Shown here piece by piece: positions 25,605 through 33,860 of a stretch of 64,000 nt of DNA; position 1 is the stretch's first letter; every line of letters begins with the position of its first letter. The notes below the pieces were generated by a model, which worked only from the letters and a program-made list of their open reading frames with translations, searched no databases and was not told the DNA's origin. Both the position numbers and the translations under genes were made by a program. Source of the stretch: Promethearchaeia archaeon (GTDB lineage: Archaea > Asgardarchaeota > Lokiarchaeia > Sigyniarchaeales > SOKP01); NCBI GenBank assembly GCA_029856045.1, contig JAHQWG010000046.1:53477-117476 (forward strand), read 5' to 3'.

Positions 25605-26567
25605 ATGAAAGCGGCTGTTTTTAAGGGATTAGAAGAAAAAATAAAAATAATTGAAGATTATCCTAAACCAGTTCCAGATAAGGATGAAATTTTAATAAAG
25701 GTAAAATTCTGCGGAATTTGCGGAACCGATGTATCTAGTTATTCTTATCAACTAGGTAGTGTTCCAATAATTATGGGGCATGAGTTTTCAGGCATTATAG
25801 AATCAATTGGAGAGAATGTCAAAAATTTTCAAGTAGGAGACAGAGTTTCGGCTTGGGCAGATCAGGAATATTTCGGAAATGTTGAGGATGGTGGATTTGC
25901 TGAATATATGAAAGTAAAAGAGAGTTATGTAGTGAAAAAACCAAATGAAATAACTTTTGAAGAAATGTGTCTTGCAGAACCCGTATCTTGCCTTATTCAT
26001 GCTCGAGATATTTCGGGTATAGAAAATAATGAAGGTGTCATTATTTTAGGTAGCGGCGTCATGGGAATTTCTTTATTGCAGGTATTATTAGCAACAAGAG
26101 AACCAAAATATGTAATAATGGTAGATTTTAATCAAAATTTACTAGATAAAGCAATGGAGTTAGGAGCAACTAATTGTTTTAAACCAAAACAAAAAGTAAA
26201 AATCAGGAAATTTCTAAGAGAGAAGGGAGCTTGTTCTTTTGTATTCGATTGTGCTGGGACAGAATCTTCTTATTTATTAAGTTTAGAATTAGTTGAAAAA
26301 GGTGGAACGGTATTACTCGAGGGTATTAAAAGAGGAAATATTCCAATACCAATGTTTATGATTGTATATAATGAAATTGTGGTTAAGGGAAGCTATTGCC
26401 AAACCAGAGAAGCCTTTTTGGGAGCAATAGAACTCATAAAAAACAAAAAGATAAACACGAAAAAAATGATTTCAGATATAATTCCTCTAGAAAAGGTTCA
26501 GGAGGGAATAGAACGAATGAAAAAAAGTGATAGAACCGAAATTAAAATATTAGTAAAAATATCATAA
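25605..26567 (+). CDS. Zinc-dependent MDR alcohol/polyol dehydrogenase
   Basis: This is a medium-chain dehydrogenase of 320 residues. Catalytic zinc ligands are visible: Cys in FCGICGTD (~residue 38), His-Glu in MGHEFSG and the acidic CLAEPVSCL. The NAD(P)-binding Rossmann segment is VIILGSGVMGISLLQVLLA, and an Asp in VMVDF suggests NAD preference. The structural zinc lobe with its four Cys is absent and the region between reads AWADQEYFGNVEDGG, which makes the chain shorter than the usual ~345. It is related to sorbitol/threonine dehydrogenases; the substrate is unknown. It precedes hisS by 33 bp on the same strand. Confidence 0.8.
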   Translation: MKAAVFKGLEEKIKIIEDYPKPVPDKDEILIKVKFCGICGTDVSSYSYQLGSVPIIMGHEFSGIIESIGENVKNFQVGDRVSAWADQEYFGNVEDGGFAEYMKVKESYVVKKPNEITFEEMCLAEPVSCLIHARDISGIENNEGVIILGSGVMGISLLQVLLATREPKYVIMVDFNQNLLDKAMELGATNCFKPKQKVKIRKFLREKGACSFVFDCAGTESSYLLSLELVEKGGTVLLEGIKRGNIPIPMFMIVYNEIVVKGSYCQTREAFLGAIELIKNKKINTKKMISDIIPLEKVQEGIERMKKSDRTEIKILVKIS

Positions 26568-26600
26568 TTTAATAGTTTTTTTCTCATTATTAGTCTTAAG

Positions 26601-27938
26601 ATGAAAGAAAAATTTAATAATCAGCCATTAAGAGGAATGGTAGATCGTTTCCCTCCTGATTTGAGGGAAGAATATTACATAGTTAATAAAATTAGGGAGC
26701 TTTCTAAAAAATATGTTTATGAAGAGTTTGAAGCTCCTCTCTTGGAACCTATAGAAATTTACGCTGCAAAATCTTCAGAAGAGTTGGTAAATGAACAATC
26801 ATTTACTTTTAAGAGTAAAGGTGGAGGTAAATTAATACTACGACCAGAATTAACTCCTTCTTTAGCTCGAATGATATCAAGAAAAAGTCAGGAAATGAAA
26901 AAACCCATTCGTTGGTTTAGCGTTCCAACTTGTTATCGATACGAGAGACCCCAGAGAGGGCGAACGAGAGAATTTAAACAGATTAATTTTGATATTTTAG
27001 GTGGGATTGGTTTATTAGAAGAAGTTGAAATCTTCAATATATCTGTGGATATTTTTACGTCATTTGGAGCAACAAATGACCAATTTCAAATATATTATAA
27101 TAACAGACGACTAATTGATGCGATTTTTAAATTTATTCTTAAAATTCCTGACAACATTTATATGAAAGTATATAAGGCACTTGATAAATCTGATAAAATG
27201 GTTGAAGAGGAATACCAAAAATACTTAATGGATACTTTTAACGATGATAAATTAGCAAAGAATATTATACAATTAAATGAGATTGATAATATTGAGAAAA
27301 TACCTTATGATAACATTCCGAATGAATTTTATAATTCACAAGGATATCAAGAAATAAAACAATTACAAATATTATTAAAAGAAACGAATTTGGAAGAATA
27401 TTGCACTTTTTCAGCCGGAATAGTAAGAGGGTTAGATTATTACACAGGAACTGTATTTGAAGTATATGATACAGAAGAAAAAAATAGAAGATCTATTTTT
27501 GGTGGCGGTAGGTATGATGATTTATTAAATTTATTTTCTAATGAACAGATATCTGGGATTGGTTTTGGAATGGGATTATTATCACTTAAATTGTTTTTAC
27601 GAACTTATAACTTGATTCCAGAGAACATAAAAGAGTTAGATTATTCAGATATTATTTATGTAACAACATTTAGTAGCGAATTGGCTCCTTTAAGTATTAA
27701 ATTATCTCAAAAGTTTAGAAGAATGGGTTTTAGATGTTTTATTGATTATTCTTGTGAAAAATTAGGAAATCAAATAAGTAAAGCTAATGAATTAAATTGT
27801 AAAGCAATTGCAATAATTGGTCCTCAAGAACAAGAAGAAAAGTCTGTAACTATTAAAAATTTACTCACTAATACCCAAAAAACACCAAAATTAAAAGATT
27901 TAAATGTAAATGTTCTAGAAGATATACTTAAAAAGTGA
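26601..27938 (+). CDS. hisS: Histidyl-tRNA synthetase
   Basis: This is a class II aminoacyl-tRNA synthetase of 445 residues that charges tRNA-His. It shows LILRPELTPSLARM (motif after class II motif 1), CYRYERPQRGRTREFKQ (motif 2 with the ATP-binding Arg), and the histidine-specific SAGIVRGLDYYTGTVFEV. Motif 3 is ISGIGFGMGLLSL. The anticodon-binding domain fills the last ~100 residues. It sits seven bases before pyrF and probably shares its transcript. Confidence 0.95.
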   Translation: MKEKFNNQPLRGMVDRFPPDLREEYYIVNKIRELSKKYVYEEFEAPLLEPIEIYAAKSSEELVNEQSFTFKSKGGGKLILRPELTPSLARMISRKSQEMKKPIRWFSVPTCYRYERPQRGRTREFKQINFDILGGIGLLEEVEIFNISVDIFTSFGATNDQFQIYYNNRRLIDAIFKFILKIPDNIYMKVYKALDKSDKMVEEEYQKYLMDTFNDDKLAKNIIQLNEIDNIEKIPYDNIPNEFYNSQGYQEIKQLQILLKETNLEEYCTFSAGIVRGLDYYTGTVFEVYDTEEKNRRSIFGGGRYDDLLNLFSNEQISGIGFGMGLLSLKLFLRTYNLIPENIKELDYSDIIYVTTFSSELAPLSIKLSQKFRRMGFRCFIDYSCEKLGNQISKANELNCKAIAIIGPQEQEEKSVTIKNLLTNTQKTPKLKDLNVNVLEDILKK

Positions 27939-27944
27939 ATTTTT

Positions 27945-28922
27945 ATGGGTAAAAATTTTGCAGATGAGTTAATTTCACAAATTAGGGAGAAAAAATCAAT
28001 AATTTGTATCGGTTTAGATCCTCGGCTACCAGATGATAAGGAAACGTATTATATTCCACAATTTTTAGTAAATGAATTTAATGATAATTCTAAGGTGATA
28101 TTTGAATTTAATAAAAGATTGATTGATGCTACAGTTGAATTTACTCCAATTTATAAACCAAACATAGCTTTTTATGAAAAATATGAGGCATTAACAGGAT
28201 TAAAAAAAACAATAAAATATATCCAAAATAAAAATGCTTTAGTTATTTTGGATGCAAAAAGAGGAGATATCGGAACTACTTGTCAAGTATATGCTTCAAA
28301 TCTTTTTGAAGGGTATAATGCTGATTCAATAACTCTAAATTCTTATTTCGGAAGTGATGGAGTAGAGCCATTTATATCCTATAAAGAAAAAGGATTTTTT
28401 ACACAAGTTAAAAATTCAAATAAAAGTTCTGTAGAATTTCAAGATTTATTCTCAATTCATTTAGAAAATATTCCTATTAAACAAGTTTCAATTAAGATTG
28501 ACAAAATTAAAGGAGATCAGACAATTTTAGAGCGAAATTTTATACATATGGCACGTCTAGTTAAAGAATGGGGAAAAGAGTTAATAGGAATAAACGGGTA
28601 CAGTTCATTTGGTGCCGTAGTGGGCGCAACTTTCCCTGAACAGATGATCTCAATTCGAAAGATTTTAGATAATTGCTTTCTATTAATTCCGGGTTATGGC
28701 ACACAAGGTGCTACAGGGGAGGACGTGGTTCATGGAGTAAATGATGATGGATTGGGAGCAATTATTAATTCATCCCGAAGCATTGATTTCGCATATCAGA
28801 AACTGAATTATTCTAATAAGTTCTCTCCCGAAAATTTTGATAAAGCAGCAAGTGAAGCTGCATTGAAAATGAGGGAAGATATTAATAGAAAATTAAAACA
28901 GAATAATAAAAATATCATTTAA
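27945..28922 (+). CDS. pyrF: Orotidine 5'-phosphate decarboxylase, subfamily 2 (bacterial-like)
   Basis: This is a TIM-barrel OMP decarboxylase of 325 residues, the last enzyme of UMP synthesis. ICIGLDPRLP opens the barrel. The catalytic Lys-Asp array is in VILDAKRGDIGTT, the subfamily 2 form seen mainly in bacteria (PyrF-2 of ~270-310 residues) rather than the shorter archaeal form. LLIPGYGTQGATGEDV binds the phosphate. An insertion of about 30 residues near position 185 is unusual. It is directly downstream of hisS. The bacterial-like subfamily suggests horizontal origin, but this is only from motif inspection. Confidence 0.88.
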   Translation: MGKNFADELISQIREKKSIICIGLDPRLPDDKETYYIPQFLVNEFNDNSKVIFEFNKRLIDATVEFTPIYKPNIAFYEKYEALTGLKKTIKYIQNKNALVILDAKRGDIGTTCQVYASNLFEGYNADSITLNSYFGSDGVEPFISYKEKGFFTQVKNSNKSSVEFQDLFSIHLENIPIKQVSIKIDKIKGDQTILERNFIHMARLVKEWGKELIGINGYSSFGAVVGATFPEQMISIRKILDNCFLLIPGYGTQGATGEDVVHGVNDDGLGAIINSSRSIDFAYQKLNYSNKFSPENFDKAASEAALKMREDINRKLKQNNKNII

Positions 28923-28934
28923 GTCTCTAATTTT

Positions 28935-29324
28935 TTATAATTCTCCCATTAATGGTCCAATTATTGACATTGCGATTGTAATAGGAATTATTAATAAAAC
29001 TGTAATAAAAATTGCCTTTTTAATTCCGGTGTCATGAAAAATATTAATCATATTTGTCACAATGAAAACTGCAAGAATTGAAAGACCAAGAATTGCAACT
29101 ATATCAAAACCTCTCATTTCAATAAACATTAATTGCAACATGATAAACATGATTGTTCCCAAATAAATGATATAATATATTAATACTTGTTTCATACCCG
29201 TTTTTTTTTCCGCTTTAACGATAACCAATCCTAACTTTAATAATAGTATTCCGATCAGTGAAGCCACAGATACTATAATTATTTGGATAATCATTTCAAC
29301 AGGAATTTCAGTTTGAAATAACAT
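28935..29324 (-). CDS. Small four-helix membrane protein
   Basis: This hypothetical membrane protein of 129 residues has four hydrophobic helices near residues 10-35, 46-68, 72-92 and 100-123. A short basic loop (VKAEKKTGMKQ) lies between helices 1 and 2. There are no recognisable motifs. It is convergent with pyrF and divergent from the selenoprotein operon. A YIP1- or transporter-like fragment cannot be excluded. Confidence 0.55.
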   Translation of the reverse strand: MLFQTEIPVEMIIQIIIVSVASLIGILLLKLGLVIVKAEKKTGMKQVLIYYIIYLGTIMFIMLQLMFIEMRGFDIVAILGLSILAVFIVTNMINIFHDTGIKKAIFITVLLIIPITIAMSIIGPLMGEL

Positions 29325-29500
29325 ATCAATACCTTTTTTTAAAAAGTAATTTTTTTATAAATTTTGTTTATATTTTTACAGATAAAAGATTTAAAGTTAG
29401 ATTTAATTTATTTAACTTAATTATAATTAATCAAAAATAATACACTTTAATAAATTTGGAGGAATATTTTAAAAGTAAAATAAAAATTAAGGTCATTGGA

Positions 29501-31465
29501 ATGGAAACTGAAGAAATAAGAATATTTGTAGCAGTATGTCGTTGAGGGATAAATATTGGTGGATACATCGATACAAAAGCTTTAGCTGAATATGCCAAAA
29601 CATTACCTAATGTTGTAGCATCAACAGACTACATAAGTATGTGTACCGAAGGAGGTGCAGTATTTATAAAAGAGAACATGGAAGAAGCCAATTGTAATAG
29701 ACTAATAGTTTGTGCTTGAACCCCAATAACACATGAACCCGTATTTAAGAAGGTTCTGGAAGGAATTAATATTGATCCATCTTATTTAGAATTTTGCAAT
29801 ATTAGGGAGCATTCATCATTAGTCCATATGCATGATAAAGAAGGCGCATTAAAGGTGGCAAAAGATTTGCTTCGTTCAGCTGTAGCAAGAGCTTTAAAAT
29901 TAGAAAGAGTTCTAATTAGAGAGGTTGATGTAATCGATAAGATACTAATCATTGGTGGAGGAGTTGCTGGTTTAAAGACTGCTATTGAATTAGCAGAAGA
30001 AAATTTCGAAGTATTTTTAGTGGAAAAAGAACCCACAATTGGTGGGAAGATGGCGATGCTTGACAGAACATTCCCTACTGACGATTGTAGCATTTGAATT
30101 TTGGGACCTATAATGCTAGATGTTGCCCGAAATGAAAAAATAAGATTATTTACATATTCTGAAGTATCAGATATATCAGGATATATAGGGAATTTTTCTG
30201 TTGAAATTACTAAAAAGCCAAGATATGTGAAGGATATTTGCAATGGCTGCAGTGCATGTATGGATGTTTGCCCCGCGCATGGTTATAACGAATTTAATCT
30301 TGGATTAAATCCTAGACCTGCGATTTATATTAGTTTTCCACAGGCAGTTCCTTCACTTGCCCAAATTGATATGGATAAATGCATCAAATGTGGTTTATGC
30401 ATTGAGGCTTGTGAGTTAGAAGCAATAGATTTTGACCAAAAAACTGAAAAAATAAATGTAGAAGTGGGAACAATATCTGTAGCTACTGGTTGGGACGAAT
30501 ATATTCCAGAGGATGGTTATTTAGGATATAATAAATATGATAACGTGATTACTCAATTACAACTTGAACGAATTTTAGCACCAAATGGGCCAACAATGGG
30601 GCAACTTGTAAGACCATCTGATGGAAAGGAACCCAAAAGGATTTTATTTATACAATGTGTTGGCTCGCGAGATCTTAATAGAAACGTATATTGTTCAAGT
30701 GGAGTATGTTGTATGGTAAGTATAAAGAATTCAAAACTTATTAAACAGCATTACCCAGATGCAGATATTACCGTTGCTTACATGGATATACGTGCATCGG
30801 GAAAATATTATGAGGAATATTACACTGCTTCTAGAATAGCAGGTGTAAAGTATTTAAGAACTAATATTTCTCGAATTGAAGAGGTTTCTGAAACGAAAAA
30901 CTTGAAAATTTTAGTCCAAGATACATTAAGAGAATCTTTAGGTGTTCAAGAGATGGAATTTGATTTAATTATTCTATCTGCTGCTATGATACCTAATTAT
31001 GATATATTATCGCTGAATAAAGTATTAAAATTGGAAGTTTCTCCGGATGGTTTTTTCAAAGAAACACACGCAAGATTAGAACCAATAAATACTAAAATTC
31101 CAGGTATATCGCTTGCAGGTGTTTCTCAAGGTCCAAAGTCTATTGCTGAGTCGATTATGCAAGCCGGGGGATCCGCATCATCAGCGGGTAAATTAATGAC
31201 ACGCAAAAAATATAAAATAGATCTGATAATTGCAGAGGTCGACAAGGAAAAATGTAGCAAATGTGGGTTATGTATTTTAAACTGCTCATATAATGCTATT
31301 AATATGACGGAAGATGGAGCTGAAGTTGATGAAATTAACTGTCGGGGTTGCGGTTCATGCCTTTCAAATTGTCCAAGTGAGGCAATAACTTTAAGATATT
31401 ACAGAGAATCACACTATGAAGCCCAAATTGATGCAATATTAAAGGAGTTTGAAGAGGTGGCATAA
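29501..31465 (+). CDS. hdrA: Heterodisulfide reductase subunit A, selenoprotein with three UGA-encoded Sec
   Basis: This is one 654-residue HdrA read through three in-frame TGA codons at 29543-29545, 29717-29719 and 30095-30097 (residues 15, 73 and 199). All three fall where HdrA normally has Cys: CRUGINIGG, VCAUTPITHEP and DDCSIUILGP. The FAD motif LIIGGGVAGLKTA is near residue 150. Ferredoxin-type motifs CNGCSACMDVCP, CIKCGLCIEAC, CSKCGLCILNC and CRGCGSCLSNCP follow, along with YCSSGVCCMVS of the non-cubane region. HdrA is the flavin centre of electron-bifurcating Hdr complexes. The start is ATG 29501 with an AAGGTC ribosome site 7 bases upstream. A plain gene caller splits it and misses the N-terminus. 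mvhD follows four bases later. Confidence 0.92.
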
Positions 31466-31469
31466 AAAG

Positions 31470-31886
31470 ATGGAAGATTTTAAAATTTTAGCTTTTCTAT
31501 GTTTGAAATGAGGTTATGGAGCGGCAGATATGGCTGGAACGATTCGTGCACAATATCCTACCACAATTAGACCAATTAGAGTAAACTGTACTGCAAGAGT
31601 AACTCCAAGTTTAATCATGAGATCAATTGGTAATGGAGCCGATGGAGTATTGGTAATTGGGTGATATCCAGGTGAATGTGATTATGAAATTGGAAATAAA
31701 GTTGCTTTAAAAAATGTGGAATATGCACAAGAAATCTTAAAAACTATTGGTTTTAACCCAGAGAGAGTATTAATGGAGTATTGTAGCTCAGCCGAAGGAG
31801 ATAAATTTCAAAAAACTGCAATAAATACTTCGGAAAAGATTAATAAACTTGGAAAAAATCCCCTCAACAAATTAAAAACCGAATAG
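31470..31886 (+). CDS. mvhD: MvhD/VhuD-type [2Fe-2S] subunit, selenoprotein with two UGA-encoded Sec
   Basis: This is a 138-residue delta subunit of the F420-non-reducing hydrogenase family. It is missed as an ORF because of in-frame TGA codons at 31509-31511 (Sec14) and 31662-31664 (Sec65). They replace cluster-region Cys in FLCLKUGYGAADMAG and VIGUYPGECDY. The other hallmarks VNCTARVTPSLI and MEYCSSAEGDKFQK are intact. MvhD passes electrons between a hydrogenase or formate dehydrogenase and HdrA. It starts 4 bases after hdrA with a GAAGAGGTGG ribosome site at the end of that gene. No hydrogenase MvhAG or HdrBC genes are in the window, so partners are encoded elsewhere. Confidence 0.92.
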
Positions 31887-31910
31887 AATGAATAATATGA
31901 ATAAATTCTA

Positions 31911-31955
31911 GTTGTATTATGACTTCCTATTGCAATAGGATTCGGAATTACACTT
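31911..31955 (+). promoter_or_regulatory. SECIS element candidate, eukaryote-like kink-turn type
   Basis: The segment lies 25 bases after the mvhD stop. A palindromic helix TCCTATTGCAATAGGA (31925-31940) can form a stem of six pairs with a TGCA loop. It is flanked by ATGA on the 5' side (31919-31922) and TTCGGAA on the 3' side (31941-31947), which can form the tandem G.A core of a eukaryote-like SECIS. An outer TGTA/TACA stem closes it. Lokiarchaeota selenoprotein genes are known to carry such elements in the 3' UTR. It probably serves all five UGA codons of the hdrA-mvhD mRNA, though a second element elsewhere is not excluded. Confidence 0.65.
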
Positions 31956-31999
31956 TTTTAATTTTTATGGAAATATTTAAAAAAACTTAATGAAAATTA

Positions 32000-32392
32000 G
32001 TGTTAAGCAATACGAAAGAAATTATTATTGAGAATGATAAAATTGGTGAAATTAAAGCAGAATTATTACTAGATAAAAACCCAAAAACATGTAAAGCAAT
32101 TTGGGACAATTTACCCTTAAAAATATCATTATCACGGTGGGGTGATGAATTATATGGTTCAATTCCTATAAAAATTGAGAGAGAAAACGCACAAGAAGAT
32201 TGTGAAGTTGGTGATGTAGCTTATTGGATTCAAGGAACTGGATTTTGTATTATGTTTGGATTGACTCCAGTTAGTAAAGGGGATAAACCGAGAGCTATTT
32301 CACCTGTAAATGTTTTTGCAAAAATTGAAGGAGATATTTCAATCTTCAAACAGTTTGAAACATTTGAAGGAACTGTTAAAAAAGGGAAATAA
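32000..32392 (+). CDS. Cyclophilin-like domain protein (DUF369/TM1367 type)
   Basis: This is a single beta-barrel domain of 130 residues of the cyclophilin-like (Pfam cyclophil_like) family. Its motifs are KTCKAIWDNLPLKISLSRWGDELYG split over two strands, VGDVAYWIQGTGFCIMFG and a PVNVFAKIEGD strand. The family lacks the prolyl isomerase residues of true cyclophilins, and its function is not established. The start is GTG at 32000; an ATG ten bases earlier is out of frame. It lies about 110 bp after the selenoprotein genes on the same strand and could share the transcript beyond the SECIS. Confidence 0.8.
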   Translation: MLSNTKEIIIENDKIGEIKAELLLDKNPKTCKAIWDNLPLKISLSRWGDELYGSIPIKIERENAQEDCEVGDVAYWIQGTGFCIMFGLTPVSKGDKPRAISPVNVFAKIEGDISIFKQFETFEGTVKKGK

Positions 32393-32495
32393 TTAGCTTT
32401 TCTATAAAAAATCTGAATATTATGATTTTTTATAAAATTTAAAAAAGGAAATATTCTTATTTTTTAATAATTTATTCATTCAGCAAAGTCTTCCG

Positions 32496-33818
32496 ATGAA
32501 AGAGAGAGATAAACAAAGCTTAATCGAATCTGCAAATAAAAAATTAAATAAAGCAGAAAGATTTTTCGAAATAGAAAATTATAATAAAGCTGCGAAACAT
32601 TTCATTAAAGCTGGAGAAGATTTCTATAAAGTTGGGGAATATGATGCTGCAGAAAAAATCTTTTTAATGGTAAGTAAATCTTATGAATATAGTCAAGAAT
32701 ATGAGAATATATTAACCTATTACAGGAAAGCAGCCAATGCCAGTTTAATGATAGATGAGTTTAATAAAGCAGGACGAAATTTTCAACTAGCAGCGAAATA
32801 TGCTTTAAAAAGAGAAAAGAGTAAAGATCGAGATTTTGATGCATTGTTTTGTAGTAGCTTTTCATATTTCTGTTATTTCTTATTGGGACGACAAGATGAA
32901 GGATTAAAATATATAAAATCAATAAAAGTCAAGGTGGATATGGATTCTTTTAGAGAGAACATATTTACTCAACTAATAAAAAACACAACAACTGCAATTA
33001 TTGAAAAAAATATTAAATCCTTAAAGGAAATTGAAAATAATTTGGAAGAGTATAAATTTAAAAGTGGAGAAATACGATTAATAAAATTTGTATTACTTTT
33101 AGCCTATATTAATTTATCAATAAAAAATCAGCTAAATTTTCAAAAGAATAATTTCACAACTGATGAAAAAATTGATTGTTCTCTTGATATTGATACAAAA
33201 CTTTTACTTAATTTAACAGAAGATAAAGGTTTGAATTTTGAAATTAAAAAGCTAACTTTTAATAATATTAGAATTGCCCATTCAGATAATTTATCAATAA
33301 TTAGAAAGCCAAGATTACCAATTGAATTGAATAAAGGAGAACATATTAATTTAAAGTTTAAAGCCGTTTCAAATTTTCCTGATCCAGAATCATCTTTTGG
33401 TCCAATATTAATAACATCAAATATAAATGATTTTTTAACATTTCATATTAAATCAAAATCACAGCATTTAAACATTAGTTCTCCTCCTACACAGCTTGGA
33501 GTTTATTTTAAAAATTTAAAAACTCCATTAATAAATCAGACTTTTCCATTGGAAATAACTGTCTCTAATAAAAGCACCGGAGAAGCTTTAGAAATCGAAA
33601 TTGAACTAGAATTCCCCGAGGAATTAAAAGTTATACGCGGGACAACTAAGAAACAGCTATATTCAATCAGACCAAATGAAGATATAAGATGGGAAATTCA
33701 AATTAAGCCACTTGAACCAGGTGAATTTGAAATAAATACAACAGTAAAATATAAAGACAGTGATAATAACATTATTGGTCCAAAATCAAAAGTATATCCA
33801 ATGAAAATAAAGCTATAA
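32496..33818 (+). CDS. TPR/SNAP-like helical protein with C-terminal beta-sandwich domains
   Basis: This is a soluble protein of 440 residues. Residues 1-145 make helical repeats with the A-x-x-F/Y pattern (AAKHFIKAGEDFYKVGEYD, AAEKIFLMVSKSYEYSQ, AGRNFQLAAKYALKRE) like TPR or alpha-SNAP proteins. Residues 150-210 are further helices. From ~225 to the end it becomes beta-rich, with two Ig- or appendage-like segments, one of which has QTFPLEITVSNKSTGEALE, then IELEFPEELKVIRG and GEFEINTTVKYKDSD. There is no signal peptide or membrane helix. The layout of a helical solenoid plus appendage recalls vesicle-coat or TRAPP-type proteins of eukaryotes, but this is only shape likeness. No function is assigned. 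Confidence 0.55.
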   Translation: MKERDKQSLIESANKKLNKAERFFEIENYNKAAKHFIKAGEDFYKVGEYDAAEKIFLMVSKSYEYSQEYENILTYYRKAANASLMIDEFNKAGRNFQLAAKYALKREKSKDRDFDALFCSSFSYFCYFLLGRQDEGLKYIKSIKVKVDMDSFRENIFTQLIKNTTTAIIEKNIKSLKEIENNLEEYKFKSGEIRLIKFVLLLAYINLSIKNQLNFQKNNFTTDEKIDCSLDIDTKLLLNLTEDKGLNFEIKKLTFNNIRIAHSDNLSIIRKPRLPIELNKGEHINLKFKAVSNFPDPESSFGPILITSNINDFLTFHIKSKSQHLNISSPPTQLGVYFKNLKTPLINQTFPLEITVSNKSTGEALEIEIELEFPEELKVIRGTTKKQLYSIRPNEDIRWEIQIKPLEPGEFEINTTVKYKDSDNNIIGPKSKVYPMKIKL

Positions 33819-33860
33819 AAATTGTTTAAAAAATAAATTTTTTCGTGTTTTTTTTATATT

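Noticed and set aside
29828..30097. Separate 89-residue oxidoreductase fragment as its own gene
   Set aside because: It is part of hdrA; the frame continues through TGA codons on both sides that match conserved Cys positions.
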